In this document: positions 17,208 through 26,943 of the stretch, piece after piece
Layout: every line of letters starts with the position of its first letter
Position numbering within the stretch: position 1 is the stretch's first letter
NCBI GenBank assembly: GCA_017794925.1
Contig: CP051238.1
Span: 929,702-993,701, forward strand
Source of the DNA: Aestuariibacter sp.
GTDB lineage: Bacteria; Pseudomonadota; Gammaproteobacteria; Enterobacterales; Alteromonadaceae
DNA length: 64,000 nucleotides
Direction: 5' to 3'
Made by a program: the position numbers and the translations under genes
Notes under the pieces: generated by a model
Databases searched by the model: none
What the model was told of the DNA's origin: nothing
The model's input: only the letters and a program-made list of their open reading frames with translations

Positions 17208-17222
17208 TGATAATTAATATTA
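17208..17222. promoter_or_regulatory. Fur-like box before the small-RNA candidate
   Basis: TGATAATTAATATTA matches the 7-1-7 Fur consensus TGATAATNATTATCA at 12 of 14 defined positions. It overlaps the TTATCA -35 element of one of the two candidate promoters for the small RNA. The surrounding DNA is AT-rich, which weakens the match. Confidence 0.35.
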
Positions 17223-17276
17223 TTAATCAAGCCGATTGGAAAAACAGAATAAAACATCCATTAGTGGAAATAGTGC

Positions 17277-17305
17277 AAAAAAAAGGGCTTCAATCTGAAG
17301 CCCTT
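17277..17305 (-). terminator. Terminator of the aroQ-accB-accC transcript
   Basis: AAGGGCTTC (17283-17291), loop aatct, GAAGCCCTT (17297-17305), with eight consecutive As at 17277-17284 giving the T-run on the minus strand. It lies 22 bp after the accC stop. Confidence 0.9.
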
Positions 17306-17327
17306 CTCATTTCTTGCTACCTGAGTG

Positions 17328-18668
17328 CTAGCTCATTCCTAGCTTTTTCTCGAGGTAGTGAATGTTGGTGCCACCAGCATAGAAGTTTTCATCTGCCATG
17401 ATGCGCTGCTGCAGAGGCACATTGGTTTTGATACCGTCTACGACTAACTCATCCAATGCATGACGCATACGTGCGATGGCTTCGTCACGGCTTTCACCGT
17501 ACGTGATCAGCTTGCCGATCATGGAATCATAATACGGTGGTACGGTGTAGCCGGCATAAATATGCGAATCCCAACGCACGCCCAGACCACCCGGAGAATG
17601 GAACATACTGATTTTGCCCGGGCTGGGAATAAAGTTGTTTGGATCTTCTGCGTTGATACGGCACTCAATCGCGTGGCCGCGAATTTGAATCTGAGACTGG
17701 TCAATAGACAATGGCTGACCAGCGGCAATACGCAACTGCTCTTTCACCAGGTCTACGCCGGTAATCATTTCAGAAACCGGGTGTTCAACCTGAATACGGG
17801 TATTCATTTCAATGAAATAGAACTCACCATTTTCATACAGGAACTCAAAGGTACCTGCGCCACGATAGCCAATTTCAATACAGGCTTTACGGCAGCGATC
17901 ACCAATCTTGTTGCGCATTTGCTCAGAGATACCCGGCGCTGGTGCTTCTTCAACCACTTTTTGGTGACGGCGCTGCATGGAGCAGTCGCGCTCACCTAAG
18001 TGAATAGCGTTACCCTGGCCATCAGCCAATACCTGAATTTCCACGTGACGTGGGTTTTCCAGGAATTTCTCCATGTACACTACGTCGTTACCAAACGCGG
18101 CACCGGCTTCTGCTTTCGTCGTTTCGATAGACTTGATTAATTCAGCTTCGCTGCGAACCACACGCATACCACGACCACCACCGCCACCAGCGGCTTTAAC
18201 GATAATGGGATAGCCAATGCGTTTTGCGATCGATTTGTTGCGATCTTCATCCGCTGTCAGCGGACCGTCAGAGCCTGGTACGCAAGGTACGCCCGCTTTC
18301 TTCATGGCGTTGATTGCCGATACCTTATCACCCATCAGGTTAATGGTGTCAGCTTTAGGGCCAATGAAGATAAAGCCGCTTTTTTCTACCGCATCTGCAA
18401 ATTCAGCATTTTCTGCCAGGAACCCGTAACCCGGGTGAATGGCAATCGCGTTGGTCACTTCTGCTGCAGCAATAATACGCGGAATGTTCAGGTAACTTTC
18501 TGTTGCCGAAGCGCCACCAATACAAATTGACTCGTCAGCCAGCAGTACGTGTTTGAGATTTCTGTCTGCCGTGGAGTGCACGGCAACCGTCTTGATCCCG
18601 AGCTCTTTGCACGCTCTCAGGATCCGCAGCGCAATTTCGCCGCGGTTAGCTATGAGTACTTTATCCAT
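17328..18668 (-). CDS. accC: Acetyl-CoA carboxylase, biotin carboxylase subunit
   Basis: ATP-grasp subunit that carboxylates the biotin of AccB with bicarbonate and ATP, the first step of fatty acid synthesis. It has 446 residues, the family norm. The N-terminus [20 protein letters not shown], the glycine-rich ATP loop [13 protein letters not shown] (about 160-172), [15 protein letters not shown], and the metal/biotin site [16 protein letters not shown] (about 285-300) are present. It follows accB by 13 bp on the minus strand and ends at a strong terminator. Assignment is secure. Confidence 0.98.
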   Translation of the reverse strand: MDKVLIANRGEIALRILRACKELGIKTVAVHSTADRNLKHVLLADESICIGGASATESYLNIPRIIAAAEVTNAIAIHPGYGFLAENAEFADAVEKSGFIFIGPKADTINLMGDKVSAINAMKKAGVPCVPGSDGPLTADEDRNKSIAKRIGYPIIVKAAGGGGGRGMRVVRSEAELIKSIETTKAEAGAAFGNDVVYMEKFLENPRHVEIQVLADGQGNAIHLGERDCSMQRRHQKVVEEAPAPGISEQMRNKIGDRCRKACIEIGYRGAGTFEFLYENGEFYFIEMNTRIQVEHPVSEMITGVDLVKEQLRIAAGQPLSIDQSQIQIRGHAIECRINAEDPNNFIPSPGKISMFHSPGGLGVRWDSHIYAGYTVPPYYDSMIGKLITYGESRDEAIARMRHALDELVVDGIKTNVPLQQRIMADENFYAGGTNIHYLEKKLGMS

Positions 18669-18681
18669 GCCTGATTACCGC

Positions 18682-19134
18682 TTATTCAATAATGAAAAGA
18701 GGCTGATCAAATTCTACCGCTTCCTGATTTTCTACCAGGATGGCTTTCACGACACCGGCTTTGTCAGACTCGATTTGGTTCATCATCTTCATGGCTTCAA
18801 CGATACACAGAGTATCGCCAACGTTTACGCTCTGGCCTACTTGTACGAATTCTTTCGACGTTGGTGAAGAAGCGCGGTAGAACGTACCTACCATAGGCGA
18901 TTTAACCGTGTGGCCAGCTGGTGCCGCAGGCTCGGCTTCCGCTGCCGGGGCAGGTGCTGCTGGAGCAACAGGCGCTGCTGGTGCAGCTACCGGGGCACTA
19001 TAATGAATAGGGGCTGCAGCTTGTGAGCTACCGCGATGAATGCGAACAGACTCTTCGCCTTCAGTGATTTCCAGTTCGGCAATGCCTGATTCTTCGACCA
19101 GTTCGATCAGTTTTTTAATCTTTCTAATATCCAT
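18682..19134 (-). CDS. accB: Acetyl-CoA carboxylase, biotin carboxyl carrier protein
   Basis: The biotinylated carrier of acetyl-CoA carboxylase, 150 residues. An N-terminal helix ([20 protein letters not shown]) is followed by a flexible Ala/Pro linker (about 38-72) and the biotinyl domain with [11 protein letters not shown], in which the Lys between the two Mets accepts biotin (near residue 116). The [12 protein letters not shown] thumb of bacterial BCCP is present. It is the middle gene of aroQ-accB-accC, with 11 and 13 bp gaps. Assignment is secure. Confidence 0.98.
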   Translation of the reverse strand: MDIRKIKKLIELVEESGIAELEITEGEESVRIHRGSSQAAAPIHYSAPVAAPAAPVAPAAPAPAAEAEPAAPAGHTVKSPMVGTFYRASSPTSKEFVQVGQSVNVGDTLCIVEAMKMMNQIESDKAGVVKAILVENQEAVEFDQPLFIIE

Positions 19135-19145
19135 AATCTGTCTCT

Positions 19146-19586
19146 TTAGTTTTGTTTGTTCAGCATATCGACTGCCGCGTCCACAGCGAAATAATAGCCT
19201 TTGGCACCAAAGCCTACTATTACGCCCGCAGCGATATCGGAGAAATATGAATGGTGTCGGAAAGCCTCTCTTGCATGCACATTCGACAGGTGCACTTCAA
19301 TGAAAGGAATACTTACACCCAGTATAGCGTCACGCAATGCTACGCTGGTGTGGGTATAGGCTGCAGGATTAATAATGATGGCATCCACGTTGCCCATTGC
19401 GCTGTGAATACGGTCAACTAATTCACCTTCGGAGTTAGACTGAAAGTGTGACAGCTCAACGTGTTTTGACTTGGCATACTCGGTTAGTGACGTCACTATC
19501 TCAGATAGCGTTGTATAGCCGTAGGTTTCTGGCTCCCGTTTCCCTAACAGGTTTAGGTTCGGGCCATTTAGTAGTAGTATTTTCAT
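19146..19586 (-). CDS. aroQ: 3-dehydroquinate dehydratase, type II
   Basis: Shikimate-pathway enzyme that dehydrates 3-dehydroquinate to 3-dehydroshikimate; a small dodecameric cytoplasmic protein, 146 residues. The N-terminal [20 protein letters not shown] contains the catalytic Tyr and the substrate loop; [16 protein letters not shown] (about 74-89) and the [20 protein letters not shown] segment (about 99-118), with the catalytic His, are all intact. It leads the aroQ-accB-accC operon, a common gammaproteobacterial arrangement. Assignment is secure. Confidence 0.97.
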   Translation of the reverse strand: MKILLLNGPNLNLLGKREPETYGYTTLSEIVTSLTEYAKSKHVELSHFQSNSEGELVDRIHSAMGNVDAIIINPAAYTHTSVALRDAILGVSIPFIEVHLSNVHAREAFRHHSYFSDIAAGVIVGFGAKGYYFAVDAAVDMLNKQN

Positions 19587-19759
19587 TAAACTTGCAGCAA
19601 TCTTGCGTCTAATTTCGGTGTACTTGCTAGTTATACAGAAAAAGCAAATTAATTAACACCTAAAACGCGTTCAAATCCGACTTTTACTAAGTTAGTCAGC
19701 AATTATAGAGGATAATCTTAAGTTCGCAGCAAAATACTGGTCTAATCAGGGGAAATCGC

Positions 19760-19802
19760 CGCAAACTTGCTTTGACTAATACGCGTAGAGAGCAAGTTTG
19801 CG
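19760..19802. repeat. 12-bp inverted repeat beyond cheB
   Basis: CGCAAACTTGCT (19760-19771) and AGCAAGTTTGCG (19791-19802) form a perfect stem with a 19-nt loop, 16 bp past the cheB stop and 170 bp before aroQ. There is no T-tract on the minus strand. It is probably the 3' end structure of the chemosensory transcript. Confidence 0.5.
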
Positions 19803-19817
19803 TTGGTTTTGTGTGGT

Positions 19818-20864
19818 TTAGTAGCGATTACCCTTGGCTTTAGCTCGAATTGCCTCAGTCAACGCGTTGGCAATATCAGGAATAGGTAATGATTTGTCGA
19901 CGCCACCGCGTCTGACCGCTTCTTTGGGCATGCCGTACACCACGCAGCTTTGTTCATCCTGAGCAAAAGTGACCGCGCCATTATCGTGCATAGCTTGCAT
20001 TCCTTCGGCACCATCTCTTCCCATCCCGGTAAGAATGACACCAAAAGCATTCTGGCCTACGGCTTTTGCCAGGCTGTGAAATAGCACATCTACTGATGGC
20101 TTATGACCACTAACCCGTTCTCCATCGGTTAGCTGAGTGCGGTAATCGGCACCATATTTAATCACACTCAAATGCTGATCTCCCGGCGCAAGATAAGCGT
20201 GGCCAGGCAGCAAACGTTCATTGTGTTGAGCTTCTTTTACCGTAAGGGCACACATGCTGTTTAACCGTTTGGCAAAGCTGCTGGTGAAACCCGGGGGCAT
20301 GTGTTGCGTCATTACAATTGCCGGATAGGAAGCTGGCAGGCGTATGAGCAGGTCCTTAATTGCCTCTGTTCCACCCGTACTTGCACCAATACCCACGATT
20401 AACTCGGTACCTGTATAACTTAGTTGGGTTTGGCTTACTGCCTGGTTGGGGTTGCGCTTCGTCACCTTGGCAGTCGCAGCGGCGATAATTTTACTGGTGA
20501 CGGTTTCCTGGAACGCCATAAACTTTGCCTGAACATCGATTTTGGGTTTGGGTATAAAATCGATTGCACCCAGCTCCAGAGCCAGCATCGTGGCATCTGC
20601 CCCTTTTTCTGTCAGAGTGGATATCATTACTACGGGCGTGGGTTTTGCTTTCATCAGGCGATCAAGAAAAGTGAGTCCATCTACTTTAGGCATCTCAATG
20701 TCTAACGTGATCACATCGGGATTAAATTTCTTTACCATCTCTTTCGCGGCATACGCGTCAGGGGCCGTGCCAACCAGCCTGAGCTGCGGGTGTGACGAAA
20801 TGATCTGCGTCATTAGTGAACGGATCAGGGCGGAGTCATCTACAACTAATACGGATATACTCAT
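19818..20864 (-). CDS. cheB: CheB protein-glutamate methylesterase/deamidase
   Basis: Receptor adaptation enzyme: when phosphorylated it removes methyl groups from receptor glutamates. An N-terminal receiver domain (phospho-acceptor Asp55 in TLDIEMP) is joined by a linker to the methylesterase domain, whose triad is visible: Ser162 in GIGASTGGTEAI, His188 in TQHMPPGF and Asp283 in TGMGRDGAEGM. 348 residues is normal. It is the last gene of the chemosensory operon, 5 bp after cheD. In this array the receptor with a C-terminal EWESF tether is its probable substrate. Confidence 0.97.
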   Translation of the reverse strand: MSISVLVVDDSALIRSLMTQIISSHPQLRLVGTAPDAYAAKEMVKKFNPDVITLDIEMPKVDGLTFLDRLMKAKPTPVVMISTLTEKGADATMLALELGAIDFIPKPKIDVQAKFMAFQETVTSKIIAAATAKVTKRNPNQAVSQTQLSYTGTELIVGIGASTGGTEAIKDLLIRLPASYPAIVMTQHMPPGFTSSFAKRLNSMCALTVKEAQHNERLLPGHAYLAPGDQHLSVIKYGADYRTQLTDGERVSGHKPSVDVLFHSLAKAVGQNAFGVILTGMGRDGAEGMQAMHDNGAVTFAQDEQSCVVYGMPKEAVRRGGVDKSLPIPDIANALTEAIRAKAKGNRY

Positions 20865-20869
20865 AAGGT

Positions 20870-21478
20870 TTACTCAAAAAAATCGACGTCTCCCGCAATC
20901 GGACTGTCCTTAATGCGCATGCGGTATTCACTTTCACGATCAAGTATAGTGTTGTTATGCATAATTTTAATTTTTCGAACCCGCACTTCACCGGTATCGG
21001 GAAAGAAGTATACTTTCCTGGGATACGGACCTAATAGATCCCGGGCTAATATGGGTATTTTTTCGATTTTAAGATAATCCAACACAAACTCGCTGTTACG
21101 TTCTCCAACATTATTAATGGTAATGCCCTGCAGGACATTGCCTCCTCCAAACACTTTAGCTTCCAGTCGCGATTTGGACGCGCCCAGTTTTAATAATTCG
21201 TTAATTAATAATTCCATGGCAAAAGAGCCGTAGCGAGCCGATGCGTTAATGCTGTCAGCGGGAGCCATGTCGTCACTGGGCAGAAGAAAATGATTCATGC
21301 CGCCAATATTTGTCACCGGATCCCGTAAGCAAACGGAAACACAGGAGCCAAGCACGGTGACAATCATGGTCGGTTCGCGGGTGGCAAAATACTCGCCAGG
21401 GAGTATCTTTACCGCGTCGCGGTCAAAATGCCGGTCAAAATAGCGATTGGGAATGGGCTGCACCGGTAGTGTGGACAA
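20870..21478 (-). CDS. cheD: CheD chemoreceptor glutamine deamidase
   Basis: Deamidates receptor glutamines to glutamates that can be methylated. The catalytic Cys/His/Thr set is in VTVLGSCVSVCLRDP and GGMNHFLLP (about 40-65), and the FGGGNVLQG loop is typical. The 202 residues are somewhat long because of a C-terminal extension. The start is TTG at 21478: AAGGAG lies exactly 6 nt upstream and overlaps the cheR stop region, so the rare start is well supported and implies translational coupling with cheR. Confidence 0.95.
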   Translation of the reverse strand: MSTLPVQPIPNRYFDRHFDRDAVKILPGEYFATREPTMIVTVLGSCVSVCLRDPVTNIGGMNHFLLPSDDMAPADSINASARYGSFAMELLINELLKLGASKSRLEAKVFGGGNVLQGITINNVGERNSEFVLDYLKIEKIPILARDLLGPYPRKVYFFPDTGEVRVRKIKIMHNNTILDRESEYRMRIKDSPIAGDVDFFE

Positions 21479-21488
21479 AGCAGTCTCC

Positions 21489-22292
21489 TTACACGACCTG
21501 ATAGATGGTTTTACCCATCGGGCGCATCAGGTGAGTCAGGTGCGAGAAGTTTTCAGAGTGTCCTGCGATGTACCACCCTTTTGGCTTAAGCAGCGCCAGC
21601 ATGCGTTTTAAAATAATTTCCTGGGTAGGCTTGTCGAAATAAATCATCACATTCCGACAGAAAATGATGTCGATGCCGGGCTTCACTTTGTAATGGTTGT
21701 GCAACAGGTTTTCCTGAAAAAACTGGATATTGTTTCTCAGTTCCGGAATGACCCGGGCGTGGCCGCTATTGGCGCCTTTGCCTTTGTGAAAAAACTGCTT
21801 TCGTCTTGCCAGGCTCAGCTTCTCAACCTGCGCGATGGGATAGATACCGGCTTTGGCTTTATCGAGCATTTTACTGTCGATGTCAGAAGCCAGAATACTG
21901 ATATTATGTTTCAGGCAACCACGAGCCTCAGCGCAAGTCATTGCAATCGAGTAGGGCTCTTCGCCGCTACTACAAGCGGCACACCATATGGTTAACGGGC
22001 CGCTGTGTGATTCAAGAAAGGAAGCCAATGCCTCAAAATGATGCGCCTCACGAAAGAACGACGTCAGGTTAGTGGTAAGCGCATTAATAAAGTGCTCGGT
22101 TTCTTCTTTATTGGTGTCCAGAAATGCCAGGTATTGTTGAAACGACTGGTGACCCAGCGCACGTAGCCGCCGTGAGAGACGGCTATACACCATACTGTCC
22201 TTGCTGTCGGCCAGATTAATACCGGTTAACTGACGTATTTTCTGGCGGACAGCTTCAAACTCTTTATGGCTGTATGCGAAAGGCCTGTCCAT
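21489..22292 (-). CDS. cheR: CheR protein-glutamate methyltransferase
   Basis: Uses S-adenosylmethionine to methylate receptor glutamates. It has an N-terminal four-helix domain (about 1-75) with ALTTNLTSFFREAHHF (about 68-83), then a class I methyltransferase core: IWCAACSSGEEPYSIAMT (about 97-114), DIDSKMLDKA, and FCRNVMIYFD (about 213-222). 267 residues is normal. It sits between the PAS-containing receptor gene (22-bp gap) and cheD (10 bp). The receptor upstream carries the xWxxF-type C-terminal peptide that CheR beta-subdomains bind. Confidence 0.97.
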   Translation of the reverse strand: MDRPFAYSHKEFEAVRQKIRQLTGINLADSKDSMVYSRLSRRLRALGHQSFQQYLAFLDTNKEETEHFINALTTNLTSFFREAHHFEALASFLESHSGPLTIWCAACSSGEEPYSIAMTCAEARGCLKHNISILASDIDSKMLDKAKAGIYPIAQVEKLSLARRKQFFHKGKGANSGHARVIPELRNNIQFFQENLLHNHYKVKPGIDIIFCRNVMIYFDKPTQEIILKRMLALLKPKGWYIAGHSENFSHLTHLMRPMGKTIYQVV

Positions 22293-22314
22293 GCATTACT
22301 CCCGCAATCAGCGC

Positions 22315-24486
22315 TTAAAAACTCTCCCACTCATCATCTTCAGGCTTTGAGGACTGAAGAGATTTCTTGTGGTTTGAAGCCAGTGCTCTTGCAGAGACCT
22401 TGGGTTTTGCAGGTGGCGCAATACTGGGTACTGGTGCCATTTGTGCACTTTCCTGAACATGACCTAATTCAAAGAAATTCACTCTGGAGATAAGCTGTGC
22501 TGCCTGAGAACTCATGCTCTCTGCAGCTGCCGCGGCTTCTTCTACCAAGGCTGCATTCTGTTGCGTCATTTCGTCCATTTGAGTCACTGCTTTGTTGATT
22601 TCATCAATACCACTGGCCTGTTCTGCCGAGGCGGACGCAATTTCCGACATAATGTCGTTTACACGCTGGATGGCAGTCACAATTTCCTGCATGGTTTTAC
22701 CTGACTCATTGACCAGCTCGTTGCCGCTGTCTACTTTTGTTACCGAGTCAGAAATGAGGTCTTTGATGTCTTTGGCTGCATTCGCTGAGCGTTGTGCCAG
22801 GGTTCTGACTTCTGACGCAACAACGGCGAAGCCTCTGCCTTGCTCACCCGCTCTGGCTGCTTCAACTGCTGCATTGAGTGCCAGTATGTTGGTCTGGAAC
22901 GCAATGCCGTCTATCACACCAATAATGTCCTGAATTTTCTTGGCAGACTGGTTGATATCGGCCATCGTGCCAACAACCTGTTCTATCAGTTTTCCGCCGT
23001 CGATAGCGACTCTTGAAGCTTCTGATGCAAGGCTATTGGCTTGTTTGGCGTTGTCAGCATTTAACTGAACCGTACTGGTCAGTTCTTCCATACTTGACGC
23101 GGTTTCTTCCAAACTGGAGGCTTGTTGTTCGGTTCGGGTGGATAAATCGGTATTGCCTTTGGCAATTTCGGCAGAGGCATTGTTGATCGTTTCAGAGCCC
23201 GAGCGAATCTCGTGGATAATAGTGGTCAGATTCGAAACGAACTCATTGACAGATTCTGCCAGTTGTTTGAATTCACCCTCGTATTCTCTATCCAGTTTGG
23301 AGGTGAGGTTACCTTTGGACAGCAACAACATGATTTCGCAAATGTCGTTGACGGCCATTTTCCGCCCGGTGATATCGGTTGCATATTTTACAACCTTAAA
23401 CACCCGCCCATTGTGATCTACGATTGGGTTGTAGGTGGCCTGGATCCAAACTTCTTTACCGCCATTACCAATTCGGTGGAATTCACCGGATTGGAATTGC
23501 CCTTCTGCCAGTTGCTCCCAGAACATACGGTATTCGCTGCTCGCTCGTTGTACCGGGTCAACGAACATGCTGTGATGCTTGCCCTGAATTTCCTTCAGGG
23601 TATATCCCATGGCATTCAGGAAGTTATCATTTGCTGTCACAATTTTACCCGATGGCTCGAATTCAATAACGGCCTGGGACTGGTGAATTGCGTTTATCTG
23701 ACCGGAGAAATACGCATTTCGCAGTTTGTCTTCGGTAATATCTACAGCGTACTTCACTACCCGGGTTACTTTGCCGTTACCAGCCGTCACCGGGTTATAG
23801 GAAGCCTGAATCCATACTTCATTACCGTTTTTATCGAAGCGCAGATACTCGCCGCTCTCAAATTCGCCTTTTGCCAGCTTCGCCCAAAAATCTTTATATT
23901 CCGCAGATTGAGCGTAATCGGAAGCGACAAACATTTTGTGGTGCTTGCCGACAATTTCGCTTTCGTCGTAGCCCATTAAGGTTAGAAAATTCTCGTTCGC
24001 TGTCACGATTTCGCCATTTGGCCGGAATTCGATCACACCCTGACTTCTATCCAGTGCCGCAAGTTTGTTTGATGACAAGTTGAATTGGGTCTTATCTACC
24101 CATTCCACAATGGCACCATCGGGGTTGCCCTGTGCGTCCAGCAGTGGGGTTAGCTTGAGGTCAAAGTTGACATCACCCACCACAATAGACGACTCCATTG
24201 GTGCCGTCAGTTCAGAAAGAAGGCGGCGCTGATGGCCCGGATTCTTATGGAACTGGTCAATGTTCTGACCTACCAGGTTATCGGCTGAAAAGTGAGGTAG
24301 CACGGTACGAATTTCATCTTCGTAATTCTTCAGCAAATTATAAACGGCATCATTTGCATAAATGATATTCCGGTTTTTATCGGCTACCATCACACCCGAG
24401 GTAATTTCCGCCAATGCAATTTCATAAAATGCGGGTGTTTTAGTTTCTGGGGTACTACTGCCCCCAAATAAATCACGTAAGTTCAT
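22315..24486 (-). CDS. Cytoplasmic methyl-accepting protein with three PAS domains
   Basis: A 723-residue chemoreceptor without membrane helices or signal peptide, so it should be soluble. Three PAS domains come in order: a divergent one (about 25-135), then two close repeats (about 145-260 and 268-382), each with the GEIVTAN / GKIVTAN beta strand and the KHH-MFV segment, as in PAS domains that bind haem or flavin. A HAMP-like linker (about 385-435) leads to the signalling hairpin with [20 protein letters not shown]. The protein ends with EWESF, the CheR/CheB-tethering pentapeptide form (xWxxF). Its ATG overlaps the cheW stop (ATGA). The architecture recalls Vibrio cluster III receptor DosM, from memory. 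Confidence 0.93.
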   Translation of the reverse strand: MNLRDLFGGSSTPETKTPAFYEIALAEITSGVMVADKNRNIIYANDAVYNLLKNYEDEIRTVLPHFSADNLVGQNIDQFHKNPGHQRRLLSELTAPMESSIVVGDVNFDLKLTPLLDAQGNPDGAIVEWVDKTQFNLSSNKLAALDRSQGVIEFRPNGEIVTANENFLTLMGYDESEIVGKHHKMFVASDYAQSAEYKDFWAKLAKGEFESGEYLRFDKNGNEVWIQASYNPVTAGNGKVTRVVKYAVDITEDKLRNAYFSGQINAIHQSQAVIEFEPSGKIVTANDNFLNAMGYTLKEIQGKHHSMFVDPVQRASSEYRMFWEQLAEGQFQSGEFHRIGNGGKEVWIQATYNPIVDHNGRVFKVVKYATDITGRKMAVNDICEIMLLLSKGNLTSKLDREYEGEFKQLAESVNEFVSNLTTIIHEIRSGSETINNASAEIAKGNTDLSTRTEQQASSLEETASSMEELTSTVQLNADNAKQANSLASEASRVAIDGGKLIEQVVGTMADINQSAKKIQDIIGVIDGIAFQTNILALNAAVEAARAGEQGRGFAVVASEVRTLAQRSANAAKDIKDLISDSVTKVDSGNELVNESGKTMQEIVTAIQRVNDIMSEIASASAEQASGIDEINKAVTQMDEMTQQNAALVEEAAAAAESMSSQAAQLISRVNFFELGHVQESAQMAPVPSIAPPAKPKVSARALASNHKKSLQSSKPEDDEWESF

Positions 24487-25001
24487 ACAGAGCCCTCGTT
24501 CTGCTGATTCATGCTGTCGAATATGCCGATTTCCTCACTGGTAATCAGGCGCTCGATGTTGACCAGAATTACTAATCCATCATCCACACTGGCCAAACCG
24601 TCCAAAAAGCGGCTGTCAAAGGCAACCCCGAATTCAGGTGGCGGATGTACTTCATCTTCTGTGACATTGATAACGTCTGACACGCTATCGACTACTATGC
24701 CAACAATGCGATCCTGTACATTGAGCATGATGACAATAGTAAATTCGTTGTAAGTTGCTTCGCTGACCTTAAATTTCACCCGCAGGTCGACAATAGGAAC
24801 AATGTCGCCGCGTAAATTAATGACGCCTTTTATAAAGTCTGGCGCGTTCGCGATTTTAGTGACGGGCTCATAACCCCGAATTTCCTTTACCTGGATAATC
24901 GCGAGCCCATACTGCTCTTCGCCGAGCATGAACGTCAGGTATTCCTTGTTTTCGCCTACAGAGGCGGCATGTATTCTTTCCTGCGATGACACTGATTCCA
25001 T
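24483..25001 (-). CDS. cheW: CheW coupling protein
   Basis: Adaptor that bridges receptors and CheA. The 172 residues cover the two-subdomain beta-barrel fold with [20 protein letters not shown] (about 20-39), [34 protein letters not shown] (about 57-75) and the [12 protein letters not shown] segment. It is encoded 5 bp after cheA and overlaps the PAS-receptor gene by 4 nt, so receptor and adaptor are translationally coupled. It is the only separate CheW in the cluster. Confidence 0.96.
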   Translation of the reverse strand: MESVSSQERIHAASVGENKEYLTFMLGEEQYGLAIIQVKEIRGYEPVTKIANAPDFIKGVINLRGDIVPIVDLRVKFKVSEATYNEFTIVIMLNVQDRIVGIVVDSVSDVINVTEDEVHPPPEFGVAFDSRFLDGLASVDDGLVILVNIERLITSEEIGIFDSMNQQNEGSV

Positions 25002-25006
25002 CCGGA

Positions 25007-26938
25007 TTACCCCACTTGACTCAATTGTTCTGTTTTCGCAAGATTATCGACGTCGATAATCATAGCGACTTTGCCATCACCTAAAATGGTCGCGCCGGAA
25101 ATGCCGTCGACTTTTCGGTAGTGGCGTTCGAGACTCTTAATCACCACCTGCTGTTTGCCCAGCAGTTGGTCGACAATAATGCCGTAACGTTTTTTACCTA
25201 CTTCCACCAATACAATGATGGACTCTGCCAATGGCTTTGGTTCGCCGGGAATGCACATTTGCTGATGGAGACAAACCAGAGGCCAATAGGCGTCTCTGCT
25301 CCAAAGTACATTGTCGTTCGCCAGCGTTTTGATTTGCTGTGGTGTTGGCTGTAGTGATTCAATGATGTTGAGGAGCGGAATAATGTAGGTCTCTCCGGCT
25401 ACCGAGACACACAGGCCGTCGATAATTGCCAGTGTCAGAGGCAATTTGATGGTGAAAGTGGATCCCTGACCAGCAGTTGAGTGAATATCGATGGTACCCT
25501 GAATTGCCTCAATGTTCCTGCGCACAACATCCATGCCCACGCCTCGGCCGGATACATCGGTGACCGCTTCAGCAGTCGAAAAGCCCGGTGCAAAAATGAG
25601 CTGCCAAACGGCTTCATCAGGCATGTTTTCATCAACATCGAGACCATTAGTTATGGCTTTTTCGAGAATTTTTTCACGGCTCAGGCCGCCACCATCATCC
25701 TGAATGCTAATTAAAATATTGCCGCCACGTTGTTCAGCTCTGAGAATCACGGTACCGACCTCGGGTTTTCCGGCCGCCAGGCGTTTTTCTAATGGCTCAA
25801 TACCGTGGTCAAGGCTATTTCTAACCAGATGAGTCAACGGATCAGCAAGTTTTTCAATCATGCTTTTGTCGACTTCGGTCTCGCCGCCTTCAATAACCAG
25901 ATCAATTTTCTTGTTCAGGGTTTTTGCAAGGTCTCTTACTAATCTTGGGAAGCGGTTAAACACGAAAGAAACATGAATCATCCGCATCGACATGGTGGCT
26001 TCCTGGATTTCCCGAATGTTGCGGGAGAGTTCTTCCAGGGTGGCATTTAATTTTTCACCTGAGGTGCCTTCTACTTCCTGTCCAATCATTGACAGGATGG
26101 ATTGTGTGATCACCATTTCGCCAACCAAATTGACGACATTGTCTATCTTAATGGTGTCGACGCGGATAGAACCTGCTTCTTTGGTTGCCGTTGATTTTGC
26201 TTGCGCCGGTTTAGCGGTTTTTTTGGCGGCTGGTTTGGCTGCAGGTTTGGGAGACGAAGGTTCGTCAGTAAAGAAGCCAAACGCTTCTTCATCCGGTATG
26301 GCTTTTGCGGGTTTAGGCTCGGTAAAGAAGCCGAAGCCTTGCTCCTCATTTGCTGCTTCGCTACTTGTCGCTGGCGTTGTCTCTACAATGGACTCTGTAC
26401 CCGGGGCATCATCGAAAAAGCCAAAGCCATCATCGTCTTCAACAACCGGGTTGTCGGCGGCCACCGTCGCAACAGGTTCATCATCATCGAAAAAGCCGAA
26501 GCCATCTTCTTCCTCGCTGCTAACCTGTGGCATTTCCGTTGGGGCGTCGTCGTCTTTAAGAATAGCCTCTAAATCTGCTTTACCCTTTTCTATTTGTTGC
26601 CAGTCTATATCGGTTTCATCCTGATAGGATTGAACAATGCCACCCAGTGTATCTGTGGTCGCTAGCAAAACATCAACAATGTCGGTAGTGAGGTCAAGTT
26701 CGTTATTGCGGGCTTTGTCGAGGATGGTTTCCATGACATGTGTGAGGCCGGTCAGGGCATCGAACCCAAATATGCCACTGCCGCCTTTAATGGAATGCGC
26801 AGCCCGGAAAATGCTGTTGAGATCTTCCGGATCAGGCGCATCAGTCGATATATTCAGCAATAATTCTTCCATGGTTTGAAGATGCTCGGTGCTCTCTTCA
26901 AAAAACACGGTATGAAACTGATTCATATCCACTGACAT
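25007..26938 (-). CDS. cheA: CheA histidine kinase with four FGFF repeats replacing P2
   Basis: Receptor-coupled kinase, 643 residues. P1 (HPt) has the phospho-His48 in AAHSIKGGSGIFG. P3 is at about 255-330; P4 (ATPase) has HLVRNSLDHGIE, IQDDGGGL and GRGVGMDVVRR; P5 is the CheW-like regulatory domain (about 505-640). Where the CheY-binding P2 usually lies (about 130-250) there is an acidic, Ala/Pro-rich linker with four copies of an (E/D)-rich FGFF motif at 147-150, 172-175, 202-205 and 220-223. No P2 fold is seen. The gene lies 5 bp after cheY and 5 bp before cheW. Confidence 0.96.
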   Translation of the reverse strand: MSVDMNQFHTVFFEESTEHLQTMEELLLNISTDAPDPEDLNSIFRAAHSIKGGSGIFGFDALTGLTHVMETILDKARNNELDLTTDIVDVLLATTDTLGGIVQSYQDETDIDWQQIEKGKADLEAILKDDDAPTEMPQVSSEEEDGFGFFDDDEPVATVAADNPVVEDDDGFGFFDDAPGTESIVETTPATSSEAANEEQGFGFFTEPKPAKAIPDEEAFGFFTDEPSSPKPAAKPAAKKTAKPAQAKSTATKEAGSIRVDTIKIDNVVNLVGEMVITQSILSMIGQEVEGTSGEKLNATLEELSRNIREIQEATMSMRMIHVSFVFNRFPRLVRDLAKTLNKKIDLVIEGGETEVDKSMIEKLADPLTHLVRNSLDHGIEPLEKRLAAGKPEVGTVILRAEQRGGNILISIQDDGGGLSREKILEKAITNGLDVDENMPDEAVWQLIFAPGFSTAEAVTDVSGRGVGMDVVRRNIEAIQGTIDIHSTAGQGSTFTIKLPLTLAIIDGLCVSVAGETYIIPLLNIIESLQPTPQQIKTLANDNVLWSRDAYWPLVCLHQQMCIPGEPKPLAESIIVLVEVGKKRYGIIVDQLLGKQQVVIKSLERHYRKVDGISGATILGDGKVAMIIDVDNLAKTEQLSQVG

Positions 26939-26943
26939 GATAC

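Noticed and set aside
23212..23979. 255-residue frame antisense to the PAS receptor
   Set aside because: Shadow frame produced by codon bias of the real minus-strand receptor gene; no motif or ribosome site.
25992..26624. 210-residue Ser-rich frame antisense to cheA
   Set aside because: Its apparent repeats mirror the FGFF linker of CheA on the other strand; not an independent gene.
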